From Diplocarpon mali (Eukaryota > Ascomycota > Leotiomycetes > Helotiales > Drepanopezizaceae): a DNA stretch of 64,000 bases. Position 1 is the first letter of the stretch. The number at the start of each line of letters is the position of its first letter. The notes beneath the pieces were generated by a model that searched no databases, was not told the DNA's origin, and was given only the letters and a program-made list of their open reading frames with translations. Both the position numbers and the translations under genes were made by a program. The DNA lies in contig JAENRP010000001.1 of NCBI GenBank assembly GCA_024741835.1, positions 124,001 through 188,000 on the forward strand. The letters are read 5' to 3'. Shown piece after piece: positions 10,993 to 22,743 of the stretch.

Positions 10993-12296
10993 ATACTCTG
11001 TCTGTCTCCGGGCATCTGTAGCTACCAGTATTAAGACAATTGGCTTAACATACAAGTTCCGGTGAAATGGTCAAGAATCAAGCGGATCTGACATTGAGTG
11101 GTTCGGATTCTGGTGCACATAAGTCGCCGAACTCGCATAGCGACTCTAATATGGAGATTGCTAGATTAAATTAGCTCGGGCCCTGCACTGATCAGATCGA
11201 TTCGCATTCTATCACCGTACCTAGATATCTAGCGCCAGCTTCCCAGGGACAACCAAGCAGAGATTTATCCCGACCGGGCTTCCAGAGGTTGATCTAGAGC
11301 TATGGATATAAGACAACTTTGGCATGTTCCTTGTAATCATTTGCAACATCAGCTTGTCATTGCCTTTGCCTTGTTCCAGCTTGGAGTTTTGTTAGTCGTG
11401 TCTGATGCTGTGAAGTATCTGAATACCAAGGGTATCTTCATTTTCCAATTTTTCCACTCCTTCCTTTTCATCTCTCTAAACCTACCCCCTTATTTCGCTT
11501 CATGTTTTCTATCTTGTACTTTTTGTTCCCAGTCAAGGGGAAATGGCAAGCCCGTCTTTGTTGCAGAAATGCCCGGTGCTTTCTCGGAAGTCCACGCGCC
11601 AAGTCTCTGGAAGGATTTCGCTGGACGCATTCGGGACCGGTCTACTTGCAGCTGTAGAGATCCAGCTCTTTGAGTAAAGTATCCGGCCGGCTGTCGCGCA
11701 CGCAATGTCGCGGCGCGACCCTCCGTGCCCGCAAGTGCGAATGACACATCTATCGTATGCCTGCGGATATACTACGCACACTTCACGCGGCGCCATTTGA
11801 GATTATCCAGGCGTAGCACCGGCGCCCTTCGTGTCTTCCGCGACCACGAGCCGTGACTCCACCGCAACTTTCCGGCCGCGCCGTGGATGATGGATCAAGA
11901 ATCAGCGCGTGGACAACCCATCGACGCCGTGCCGCTCGCTGAGTTGCGCAGGGAAGGGGCTGCAAACGTCCGGCGATGGTTTTCTAGGCCTCTGCTCTTT
12001 GTTTGGACGAGCGCCGCATTGGGGAATTTACGCGAATCGAGCCGAGGGTTCTTTGAGGATGATGGCGGACAACGAAAACTCGATGTCCTCACAAAGACAA
12101 CCGATGACAATGCGATCGAGTTATAAGCTACCCGGCAATGGCCCACGGGGCACTTCGATACCACGATCATTTTGGTTCCGTCTACCACGGCATTGTTATT
12201 GTTATTACTATTACTACAACCATTCTCGTTCTGAATCGGTACACTCGACGAGGAGACCAGAACGCCGAGTAGCCATTGCGCAGCCAGAGCGCCGAG
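10993..12296. other. Gene-free stretch, 10993-12296
   Basis: 3' region of the auxilin-like gene and 5' region of the SNF2 gene. A T/C-rich tract lies at about 11440-11530 and an ATT/ACT-type microsatellite at 12193-12222. Frames such as 11302-11673 (plus) read as leader-like low-complexity sequence. No gene supported. Confidence 0.5.
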
Positions 12297-15200
12297 ATGG
12301 CGTCCAAGAGCGATAGGCCGTCCTTGCGGGTCCTCTACACCCAAGGAGAGCGAGATGAGCTGCTCCGGAGTCTGATCCCGAAGCCGCCCAACCTCGACGC
12401 CGAAGATTTCCGCAGAGCTCTCAAGCTCGGCGAGCAAGACTTTGAGCTCGTCGAGACCATAGTCACCCTTTCGTTTGAAAAGTCTGGCCTCTCGGACTTC
12501 CAGACCCTGAGCGAGCCGGACGCTCTGATCGCCATGAACGCCGCAGTGCTCGAGCCGGTCAAGGTTCTCGCCAGGGTGCTTCCCGATGTGCCGGAATGGT
12601 TCACGACTGAATGGTGTACCCAGATCATCCAATATCTATGGCAGAAGCGGGTTGACCTGCTCGAGGTGCAGAGGGAAGAAATCCGCCGGGGCAAGAAGAG
12701 GACCGGGACCGGTCCATCGTCCGGCCAGGGCGCCGCGGCGCCGACGACAGTCTCGTTGCGGAACATGACCTTCCAACTGGTCATGGCTCGCAACGAGCGA
12801 GGAAGCAAGGTCTTCGTCGAGGAGCTGGCTTCCGTGCGATGCCTGACTCCCGGCAAGCCTGCGAACGAGGCCGCGAGCTACTCGCTCGTGGACTTCATCC
12901 GCGAGTTCGAGGCCATCGTCAACTCCACCCGCGAGTCCCCCCTCAGGCTGGCTCGCGGGGCGCTGGCCTACCGCACCAAAGCCGGGATATCCCGACCTGT
13001 TCAGCGGCAGCAGCACTTCGAGGTCGCGCTCAACGATATGTTCAACACGCGAGGAGCGCAGTACGTCTTGAAGTTTCACCACCGTGAAGAGAACGCCACC
13101 GAGAGAAATGCTCGCCTCGCTGCGGACAAGGCCGCCCGAAAGTTGAAGGACGAGGCGAGAGTCCCCATCACGGCCGCCAAGGAGAAGCCGAAGAAGTCGA
13201 CAGTCCCCGAACGAGGAAGAAGTCCTGGGCCGAGAAAGCAACGAGGGAACTCACCACCTCCTCCTACGCCGCCAACACGCCCATTGCCTCCAGTCCCAAC
13301 CGCAACATTACTAGACAAGAAAACTGCCGTCTCTCACTCTTCCGAGCGAGCAGAGATCCTGGCAAGCGAGGTGAAACAAGAAGCGGAGAGGGCGGAGAGC
13401 CGAGCGGCGCGCTCTGCAACTGGAAGATCAGGGAGCCGAGCCAGGGCAGCAAAAGCAGAAGCGGAGAAGGTCATACGAAAAGGGGAACGCTCTGCTCCCG
13501 GGCGCAACAAGCCACTGCCGCCTCTTCCAGCCTCCTCAACCTCCACAACATCGAGAGTCCGGAGGTCGTCTCCACCTGTCAGCAGGGCAGGGTCACGAAC
13601 TCCAAGAAGTTCCCCAGCACCTACTGTGAAGCCAGCGAGGGACTACGCCTCACCACCGCGATCAAATGCTGCCAACGAGGCATCGCAACGAGGCAACAAG
13701 ATCAGTGGCGCCGCTAGTTCGGGCTCAGGCGATGCAGCATCCAAATCATCTTCGGCCTCAGGAACCGCTGGTGCCCGAAGAGGTGGCAGCAGCAGGCCAG
13801 GGCAGCATGTCCCTACCAACTACCCGACGCCTGCAGGGCAAGCAAAGCCTCAGCTACCAAGAGCCACAGTGAGATCGGCCGCAGCTACAGAGCTATCAGA
13901 GATCGTGGCACCCGCGCAGGAACACGCGAGCCATTTCAGCGATTCCGAAGGGGTTGAAGCCGGGACGTGGTTAGGCGACAGGAGAAGCCAAAAAAGCCGA
14001 ACGGAACACGCCCGCAAAGCACTGCCGCCGCCTCCGCCGCCGACGCTGCAGGAGGCTGCGACAAAGACCTTGTACAAGGGGATGAGACCGATCGGGCACG
14101 GGATCCAGATCGCAGGTCGTCGAGTCTCGCATCTCGTCTCTCTGGTGTCGCCGCCATCGCCGAGACCGAAAGGGGCGCCAGGGTCCTACTCCGGCTCGCC
14201 TCGGGTCTCCGTCTCTTCGGCCGTTGGGCGTGTGGCAACTGGCTTGAAGGGAGCCAAGGTGGTGCCGCCGGTACCCTCTAGATTCCCCACACCGAGGTTT
14301 GCGCCGGGGAAGAAGATCGACAAGTGGGAGCAGCAGCACCTTCGTTACAAAGACAGCCACGAGGTTCTCGAAGTGCAGACGTACAGGCGAGGCGGTGATG
14401 AGTATGTCGACGACAAAGCAGACCTGTTCCAGGAGATCGAGAAGGAGTTGGGGGAAGGCGAGGCCGATGATCGTGGAGAGGACGTCGACTTCGCCGATGA
14501 CGAGAAAGACAAGATGCGAGGAGAGTACATGACTCAACAGTAAGTTGCAACCGGAAGATTAAGAGATTCACACAACGTGCTAACGGGACAGGTTACAAAA
14601 GATGCAGAACTTACCCGAGCTAGCCCAAATGTACGATCACGACTTTGCTCCGCCGTTTCCCGAATCGCCCGGACCGCCTCGACTCAACACGCGGTGGGTA
14701 GAATGCTGTCAGCTATTTCAGCGTGATCCGAGCTCGACCAGTATAGATGAGCGAGTCCAACTAGCCGGGCTCAAGACGCCCTTGTACCTGTACCAGGCGT
14801 TCGGCGTATACTGGCAGATGAAGACAGGCAGAGCCGTCGGAGGAGGTTTCGTAGCCGACGAAATGGGACTGGGCAAGACGCTGTCGTTCCTGGCATACTT
14901 TGTCGCCGAGAGACAACTCGCGATGCTGCAGTGGGAGATGGCGAACCCGACCCGACCCAACCCCGCCAACGCACTCAAACACTCGCAGTTGCACCTGGAA
15001 GCCGGGCAGAGCAGGCCAGACGCGATATGCCCCAGCCAGAAGAGTCGAGGGCCGGGATGGATCGCGTGTCCCTGCGCGTCGCCAGTGACCTCTGCCCTCA
15101 CAGCGAAGCCCGGGGTCCGACTCGCCTGTGTGCCTCCGTCCCTGGTCCCGACGTGGGTGGAGCAGTGGAACCATCACATCGACGAGGGCAACGCGCTGCT

Positions 15201-17124
15201 GCTGCTGCGACTCATCATCGCCCACGACGCGAGCAACGAGAAGCCGGTCGGTGGCGGGTACGACGTGCGCGACGTGCGGCACGCGTCGAACGAGAAGCGG
15301 ATGCTGGCCCAGCGCAACCCGTTCGACTCGAGCCTACACGATCGCCGCACCGAGTTCTTCGAGGACGGCGCGCAGGACCACCAGGAGAGGCTCCTCGTGC
15401 TCACGACCCGCGAGTACTGGGGCAAACACCTGGCGAGGAAGTACGAGCGGAAGAGTGCCCTCGTCTGGTCGCCCGACGCCGCGGGATGGACTTCTGGGGT
15501 GAGGCCCGGGATCGTGTATGGCATCGCGATGATCGATGAGTGCCACGAGGAGTTCCAGAAGAACAAGGGCCGGTCAGGCGTTCTCTCGACGCTCCCGCGG
15601 TCGGGGAGACCCTTCGTCTGGGGCTATTCCGGCACGCCGCTGACCACGACGCCCCGAGGCATCGAAGGCGTGCTGTGGGCCATCGAGAGGCTCTGGCCGA
15701 AGAGCTACAGAATGGAGATCCGACACTTGACTGGGCTGGAGCAGGAGACGCAGTCTGGCCTGGAGCTCTTCTCGTGCCAGCGGCTCGATGCCATTTGCCG
15801 GCAATTCGAGGACCACGTCCAGGAGAACAGGGGCTCCTCGATCCTGTTCCAGGATGTCTATCTGCGCTTCAAGCCGTTCCTCAGCATGTTCATGCTTCGC
15901 CGGACGGCCGACACGCCCTGGTTCGGGCAGCCCCTGATCAAGCTCCCGCCCCACGTGCACCAGGACATCATCCTGCGACACAACGCCGAGTACGATGGCA
16001 AGATCGCGCAGTTCGAATGGACGGTGCAGGCCGGGATCGAGGCCCGCATCACTGAGCTGCAGAAGATGCGGCTCCAGCAGCCGCGACACGACGGCCTCCC
16101 GCCGAAGCTCGGCTTCAACGCCGACATGCGACTGCGGTCCCCGCTGCGGCTCATGGCCAGCTTCCCCTACCTGGTCACCCTCGCGGCCGCCAACCACCCC
16201 GAGCACCTCGACCTGACCGTCAAGGAGCTGAGGAGGTTCCGGGGCGCCCACGAGAAGCGGAAGGCCAACCCGTACTTCCACCACCTGAAGGCCATCACCG
16301 AGAGCAGCCCCAAGATGATGTGGCTGTACGGCTTCCTCACCGAGCTCGACCAGACGAGGGACGTCGACGGCCAAGAGCACAAGGTGGTGATTATGAGCGA
16401 GTTCAACCAGGTGGCGCTGATTGTCAAGCTGGTACGTCCCGGCCCCTCTCCTCCCCTCTCCTCCCCTTCCCGGCAAAGGGAGAAGCAGACTGACGCATCC
16501 CAGTGGATCGAGCATCACCTCCGAGACAAGAGGCAGCGCGTGGGCCTGGTCTACGCGGGCATGAGCCCGCGCGCGCGCCGCGCCGTCGTCGACAGCTTCA
16601 CCGACGCCCACGACGACAAGGGCCGCCGCGTCCAGCGCCAGAACTACCAGTTCCTCGTCGGCACCACGCGCATCATCGGAGCCGGGCTGCAGCTGACGCG
16701 CTCCTGTCACGTCGTCCTCATGGAACCCGACTGCGAGTTCTACCGCGAGCTGCAGGGCTACGCGCGCGTGCACCGGCTCGGGCAGCGCAACCCGACCTCC
16801 CGATCGTACCGCCTGGTCGACGCGGGCAATCGCTGGGAGCGGAAGATCCTCGAGCGCCAGGCGGAGCGGGGGGAGTTTCCGGGCAGGGCCGACTGCGACG
16901 AGGAGAGCCCCCATCGCCATGGCGACGTGACGGAGCTGATCAGCCGGGGCTCGGAGCCTGCGTCGCCTCGCGAGGGCGAGGGCGAGGGCGAGGACTGGAT
17001 GCCGGCCGTGCTGGCCCTGTTTCCGCCGCCGGCAGAGGGCGCTGCTGTGGCCCCGGCCCCGACAGCGGGCAGTGGGTTGCCAGAGCACTCGGCCGAGGAG
17101 AAGGACAGCCGTGTCCGACGCTGA
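12297..17124 (+). CDS. Large SNF2-family ATPase with disordered N-terminal half
   Basis: Three exons, 12297-14539, 14592-16431 and 16504-17124, give 1567 residues. Intron 1 (52 nt) has a textbook GTAAGT, a GCTAAC branch site and ACAG, and joins MTQ to LQKMQNLPELAQMY. Intron 2 (72 nt) has GTACGT, CTGAC and CCCAG. Two long open frames are thereby one gene. The helicase core starts near residue 810: motif I ADEMGLGKT (about 836-844), the DEAH-box equivalent IDECHEE (about 1061), motif III-like WGYSGTPLTT, and C-terminal motifs GAGLQLTRSCHVVLMEPDCE and QGYARVHRLGQRNP (about 1445-1455). The presence of all core motifs argues for an active ATP-dependent DNA translocase, probably nuclear. The N-terminal 750 residues hold a folded-looking block (about 1-280) and then a basic Pro/Ser-rich region with SPPPPTPPTRPLPP and PLPPLPASS motifs. 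I cannot place it in a named SNF2 subfamily; no HIRAN, RING or chromodomain is evident. Confidence 0.88.
16432..16503 (+). other. In-frame 72-nt intron of the SNF2 gene
   Basis: The sequence between IVKL and WIEHHLRDK is exactly 24 codons with no stop, yet starts GTACGT, has a CTGAC branch and ends CCCAG. It encodes a Pro/Ser stretch (RPGPSPPLSSPSRQ) inside the second RecA-like lobe, where SNF2 proteins have no insert. Splicing is the better reading; retention would add 24 residues without breaking the frame. Confidence 0.8.
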
Positions 17125-18896
17125 CGGAAGCGCGCGTCGGTGAGATGGATTGAGTTTGCGGGTAGGCGTTGTCTTTGCATGGATGTAGAGCGTTGGATGG
17201 ATGGCTCGGTGGATAGTAATGGTCTCCTCTGTAGACCTGGTTGCATGCCCTCTCGCGTGAGCGTGACGCAGGCGCTGCACCAGAATGAAAACAATAGAGT
17301 AGATGGATCTAGCGAGCCCCTATTTTGCCTCGGAACAACCTAGGCGACGAGTGACGCTCCGCTGGCCCTCCGGGGGCCACTGCCGTGGAGGCCGTCCAGT
17401 TCTTCCGGGAGCATGCGGCCCTTTTAAACATGGTGTTGTATTTGATTCGACGCGACTGGAAGTCAGTTCCACGTCCGGCGGGCGCCGACAAGAGCCAGGC
17501 GTCTTGGGCCTTTTCCAAGGCTCAAGAGAGAGTACGAGAGACGTTTTGTACAAGGTAGAAGGACGACTGTACATACGGCATGCTGGGGAATCGTTCTATA
17601 GCTGGATTATACGTATCGTGAGGTGAGGTGAGGTGAGGTGAGCGCTGAGAAGTAGCCGGCAGCTCGCTTCCTCGATTCAGGATAACGAGCGGGAGACATC
17701 GTTGACTGCTAGGATTCCGGCCAGGCGGAACACTGGCCGAGCAGCAACTGGACCAGAAGAGAGAGGGAGTACGGATGTGGAATAAACAGCAAAGAACAGA
17801 GCAGAGGCAAGAAAGGAAAAGGAATAAACAGTGCAGGGTTTCAGAAATGGTGAGTCGAAGCTCTACCTATGTGCTATCGCAAGCGTCATCAAAACACCTC
17901 CACTCGTTTTTGCAAGATGAGAGATCGACTTTTCGTTACACACTAATCAGGATAAGGGCTGTAAAGGGATCTGAGTCGGTGGAGCCGCTCACGTGATGGA
18001 CAATACCACAAAAAAATGAACAAGCTTCGAGAGGCAGGCGATCACACCTCTCTGGGCGTCGTAGCGCAAGCGTTGTCAAGACAAGCACCCCTCTTGTTTC
18101 CACGAGCTCTTGTTTCCCCAAGAGCAGAGATCTATCTGGGGGTGTTCGTCGCTTACTGCTCAGGGTAGGACGCAGGACGTGACACAGGAGACGTGGAACA
18201 GTTCGCCGGAATGTTCATAGAATGCTTCATCGGACGAGATATAGGGAGATGAAAACGCAACAGAAGAGCTTTGTGCTAGACGCGCTGTTGCGCTTGAGAT
18301 AGTCTGGTTTGGCTGCGAGTGTTGGGCTGACGAGGGGAGAGGCACGAAGACGAGGGAAAGGAGGCAGAACACGGTTGGTGGAGTGTAGGGTGTTAAGATG
18401 GCGACGTCTGTAAGCTGTGGAGCGGGGGGGCAGCACGCCTCGTATCTGTCTCTGGTTCCGAATCTCGCACGGCCACTGCGACGAGAGCAATACTGCGACG
18501 ACTAACAGGAGAATCGCAGAACGATGTAGAGAGAGTGGACTTCCAGAACCTCGGGATAGCCGATTCTCCACTGAGGCCCTGACATCTCATCTCCTGCGAA
18601 ACGGAAAAAATTCAAGAGATGCAGCGGTCCTCTGGGAGAGGCTTCGCGGTTGTTCACCGAGAGAGATATCCCTCGCGGCTCGCACGTAGTGGATCCACGC
18701 GAGAGTATCAGGAAAGACCTAGGCATAACCACATCATGTAGTCTCGGCATCCCACGCCCTACCGAGTCGTGACACTCACCTATCCCATCCTTCCAGAAGA
18801 GCTTCCGAAAATCCTCAGGGGATAATGAATGTCAATATAGATATAGTCCACAGAAATTCGGAGGAAGCCAACGCCGCAAACTTGGGCCCCTTCACA
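17125..18896. other. Gene-free stretch, 17125-18896
   Basis: The intergenic region between the SNF2 gene and the convergent small gene at 18897. It contains a GTGAG pentamer repeat (17618-17642) and a palindromic TCACGTGA site at 17989-17996. Frames here are short and mutually overlapping. No gene supported. Confidence 0.5.
17618..17642. repeat. GTGAG pentamer x5
   Basis: Five head-to-tail gtgag units, about 500 bp downstream of the SNF2 stop codon. Simple slippage repeat. Confidence 0.85.
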
Positions 18897-19401
18897 TCAC
18901 ATCAAGCCGATCGTCACATCGCCCTTGACCCTCGCGTAGAGATCGACCTGGGTAAACAAAGCATCAGCGTCGGCGCTGTTTAGAGTCACGGCACGCATGC
19001 TCATCCCCACCGCCGCCGCCACCAGCAGACAGACGCAGGAGCAGGAGTAGGAGCCGGAGCAGAGCACGACGTACCTCCACCTCGAGGTCGAGCTCGATCT
19101 TGATGCTCAGGCTGCTATCCCCGATCGGCTTCGCCGGGCGGTCCTTGATGCGCGACTCCCGGATCGCCGCGCGTCGGTAGCCCTCCGCCCGCGGCGGGAG
19201 CAGGTCCCGCGGGTCGACGGCCGGGTACTGCGGCGTGTTGGTGTTCGCGCTCGGCGCGGGCTGGCGCAGCTGCACCTGCTGCGGAGCCGCGTCGTCGTCG
19301 TCGTCGTACGAGTCGTAGCCGTATTCCTCGTCCTGAGCGGGCGCCTCGGCGACGGGCAGTTGTTTCTGCTTGGGCTGCTGCGGCTGCTGCGGGGTGGCCA
19401 T
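18897..19401 (-). CDS. Small protein, acidic N-terminus and conserved-looking C-terminal strand motif, 125 aa
   Basis: Exon 1 (19401-19075) encodes MATPQQPQQPKQKQLPVAEA, an Asp-rich stretch with YGYDSYDDDDD, then YRRAAIRESRIKDRPAKPIG and SLSIKIELDLEVE. The intron (18948-19074) starts GTACGT and ends CCCAG. Exon 2 (18947-18897) encodes VDLYARVKGDVTIGLM and TGA. The join turns IKIELDLEVE into an amphipathic, strand-like IELDLEVEVDLYARVKGDVTIGL, a pattern I associate with small uncharacterised fungal proteins; no function is known to me. No signal peptide or membrane span is present. Without the splice, exon 1 runs into a poor Leu/Gly-rich tail, which supports the intron. Confidence 0.75.
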
Positions 19402-21808
19402 CGTGAATGGGGAGGGCGAGTGGGAGGGGCGGCTGGAGGGGAGCGGTTGGAGTTAGCAGCGTGCTTGAGGTGGGTGTGCGAGGGCGGACGGGGAGGGGGA
19501 AAGTTCGGATGGAGGACATGAGAATTTGGCACTTGGAATTGCATTCCTCCCCCAGCTCTACACGAGACGGGCTGAGAGCGACGAAAGCAATAGAGAGCCG
19601 AAAACAATACGGAGCACCCGCTTCAAGAGGATAACCACATACCGTTTCGCTTCGCACCGGCCAGGGAGGTCCTGCAGCGGAAAGATAGACCGACAAGACG
19701 AGTGAACGACAACGCGGACGGGGTGCGATGTAACAGCCCAACGCAGTCAATGACTGCCGCTTCGTTCGTTGCGTTGCGTTGCGATGCGATGCGATGCGTT
19801 GCGCTCTCAGCATCGCGACACTCCCTCCCTTCTATACCCCGCTCGCACTTCCAACGTCATGCCCCGGGAGGACAAGTCCAACGTGAATGGCATCTTGCTT
19901 TCCAGCTTCCGTCTGAGGCGCAGCAAACGGACGTCATCCCACGACACTGGCATGGACTGTATTGCTGGACGCATCCTCCTGGCATCAGAGTGGGAGGGGA
20001 GGCGAGTTTGGGTGGAGTCGTGCAGCCGAGACGGTCAAAACCTGATTCGGGAAGATGGATTGCATTGGATTGCGTTGCATTGCATTGCATGAGGCGGGTG
20101 CAGAGCCAAACATCTGTCTGAGCTGGAGGCCGATGTTATGATGCCATTGACTGGGAGGCAGATTCCCCGGGCTGGGCAAGAAAAAGCCTCCGTCTGGAGA
20201 AGAAACCGGCCTCGGCCCCAGACTCACACTGGAATCCGCCTGCGACGGTTCAGGACCGCGAGAAAAGAGAATCTTCGCTCAAGAACCCGCATCGTTTGCG
20301 CTAGTGGGATGCAGTCGTACCAATCTGTTGGTATCACATTAGGTGATTGTGTGCGCAGGTGAAGCTTTCTCGAATACGTTGGATTATGTTGGTGTGGAAA
20401 AGCTTGCCCTCGAAGCTACTCCCCGAGAGCGTTGAGTAGATACAATATTGCCAAGCCTTCACGGTCATGTGACTGATCACATGACCATTGATCATATGAC
20501 CTGTATTCCGACACAATCTTCATTTGCAGCTGACTGGCCGCGTCCTCTGATCCTATCTTGCATCATCTCGACGCGGTTGTCAAGGCTGAGGAACATTCCT
20601 CCCGCCTGCTCAACAACCGGCTACTTTCCAAACAGAAATTCGTTTCATGTCTTCTATGTCGCTGGTAGTAAACAGCTTTAGCATCTGACCATCCCAAGCT
20701 TTGTTTCTGGCCGGATCCCGAATCTCACATTCGGATAAAGCATTCTACGCGTCTCGTCACGAGTGAGCAATAGCGTCATGGGAGCCTCGGGAGTTAGAAA
20801 CCTAGAAACTTCTCTCGTGATTTATAGTAGCGTGACGTCTTCTGAAGACTCCTGGGAGTCGGACAAGACGTCTGCATTGAGACATTCTTCTGGGACGGGA
20901 ACGGTAGACAAGGCATTTTCCGACCCCAATTCTCACATTTTTGATATGTAACTGGGAGGTCTAGGGCATCCATATGGTTTTGGGTCTCTTTGAGATACTC
21001 GTCGACCTGCACACTTCGTGACTTGGTTTCTGTAATATTTGAACGCGGATCTCTACCAACCGAAGGCAGAGTAACGATCACTACTACAACTCCTACATCG
21101 CACCCACACCTTCTACTGGCCGAGGAAGATCAATGTTTCTCATGTGGATCCGGAGGGGAGGATTCAAAATCTCGGGATATCTTTGTTTCTAATCAGGAAC
21201 GCCAGAACTATTGACAAAGAGTCATTAGTAGCCAATTTTCTCAAGACCTGTTCATATTCCCGATGGACCATGTGTACAGCTCGTAGCAGTACAGGGAAGG
21301 ACCCGATGCCTACAAGACAAGCGGTACTCACGCTCACTCAGATATTTCAAAAAGTTCCCACAGGATTGCAGGAGTTTGTAGAAGTTGATTCACGGCCGGT
21401 GTCAGAGCCTCCGGGTTCTTCTTTTTTGTTTGATTATGCAAGAGGGGATCGGCAAGGGTCAGGAAAGGAGGGCTGGCTTGTGGCTGGTAAGCAAAACCAA
21501 ACACGGTGTATTCAAAACGAGATTCAGGACCTTACAAGATAGAGACGAAATTGATAGCCTCCGGACACTGACTTTACTAGTTGGTTATGCCAATCGCCCA
21601 TTGTATACCAGTCGTGGCGGGTCAAATATCCCGAGCATGTACTCGCCTGCCAGCGAGGTCACACGTGCGGCCTGCAAGTCTCGAGATCCGAAATATCTAA
21701 CGCCGTGTTCCCAACCCTTGGGTGGTATCGCGACTTCGTATGCAACAGAGCCCATTAAGATGGAGCGAAGCTGCGGCGATTACCCATCCATAGACTGAGA
21801 AATGCGCC
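19402..21808. other. Gene-free stretch, 19402-21808
   Basis: Upstream of the small gene and downstream of yar1. It contains pentamer slippage tracts (gcgttgcgatgcgatgcgat at about 19774-19804; ttgcattggattgcgttgc at about 20058-20090) and a palindrome at 20464-20485. Two plus-strand frames, 21144-21542 and 21385-21798, overlap in different phases; neither shows a domain or a convincing splice pattern. No gene supported. Confidence 0.45.
20464..20485. promoter_or_regulatory. Palindrome with CATGTGA/TCACATG arms
   Basis: A 9-bp arm gtcatgtga, a 4-nt spacer and the exact reverse complement tcacatgac. A related site (gatcatatgacc) follows at about 20490-20501. Each arm holds an E-box-like CANNTG core. 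No gene start lies next to it that I can support, so its role is unknown. Confidence 0.5.
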
Positions 21809-22501
21809 TTACTTCTTCGCATCAACGACCAAATCTTTCAACTTCTGCTCTAGGTTCTTCCCATCCGCTTCCTCAGATACGTCCTTCATATCCTCATCAA
21901 CATCAGCATCCGCAACTCCCTCTCCAGACTTCCCACTGAGTCCAGTTTCGAGTCCTTCGCCCCCCTCCTTCAATACCCACTCCACAACATCTTTCTTGTC
22001 GTTCAACTCCGCCTCGTACACCGCATCGTGGCCTTTCTGATTCGTGATCGTCGGGTCCGAACCCTCGTCCAGGAGGACTTTGACAGCCGCAAGATGTCCG
22101 TTCAAAGCTGCCCAGTGTAACGCTGTGTTGCCTGCTTTGTTTTGTGCGTTTAAGATTGAGAGCATTGCTGGGTTTTGCGGGGAAGATCCATTGAGGGCTT
22201 TGCAGAGTTCAAGGAGGAGTGCTGAGTACAGGAGATCAGCAGGGTCCACAGGCCTCAATCATGCCATGCCATACGCAAGAGAGGATAGGTGTTTGGACAT
22301 ACAATCATGTCCATTCGCCGCCGCCATATGCAACATTCCATTTCCGCTCTCCTGGTCCATCGCCGTCTGCGCCAATTCTACCACATCGACCTTCTCTCTG
22401 TTGCACAGCTCCTCCGTCAGCGCATCGAGTTCGGTCTTGTCTCCCGTCCGCGCAAAGTACAACAGGTCGTCGATCTCATCTTCCGAAAATGCAGGCGCCA
22501 T
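21809..22501 (-). CDS. yar1: Yar1-like ankyrin-repeat protein
   Basis: Exons 22501-22303 and 22221-21809 give 203 residues. The intron starts GTATGT and ends CTCAG, and joins AAANGHD to SLLLELCKALNG. Two ankyrin-like repeats are visible: NGMLHMAAANGHD... at about 54-66 and NKAGNTALHWAALNGHLAAV (about 95-114), followed by KVLLDEGSDPTITNQKGHDA. An acidic C-terminal tail follows (GVADADVDEDMKDVSEEADG). Size, N-terminal SEDEIDDLLYFARTGD and the acidic tail match Yar1, the dedicated chaperone of ribosomal protein Rps3 in 40S assembly. The start at MAPAF was chosen over an in-frame upstream ATG at 22558 because it fits the family. Head-to-head with the MscL-like gene. Confidence 0.85.
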
Positions 22502-22743
22502 CTCGTCGTACTCTCTGGTGGCATCTGTATTTCCCTCAAGCGACGCGGGGTACAACAAAAAATATTTCTTATCGGCGACCAGGCAGCCCGATAGTGAGTG
22601 CCAAGAATACAGGGGCTTATGCTTTATGTCACGTGTAGCTCTAGCTGGTCGTCATCTGAGACAACACTTCCTTTGCTACCTTGCCCTTCCTCGTCAAACC
22701 TCATTGTCTCTCGGGTCTAGAAGGGAACGCCAAATTCATCAAG
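22502..22743. promoter_or_regulatory. Shared yar1/mscL promoter with CACGTG box
   Basis: A 242-bp divergent region. It contains TCACGTG at 22629-22635, the core site of Cbf1/bHLH-type factors, roughly midway between the two starts. Co-regulation of the pair is inference. Confidence 0.5.

Noticed and set aside
12276..12296. Upstream extension of the SNF2 frame (RSQSAE before MASK)
   Set aside because: The first codon there is TTG. The first ATG is 12297.
15574..17280. 568-codon open frame on the minus strand
   Set aside because: It lies antisense to the SNF2 helicase exons, whose motifs are certain. GC-rich codon use leaves the opposite strand open, and its Arg/Leu/Ala-rich translation has no domain.
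21144..21798. Two overlapping plus-strand frames downstream of yar1
   Set aside because: Different phases, no motif, no usable splice sites to join them.
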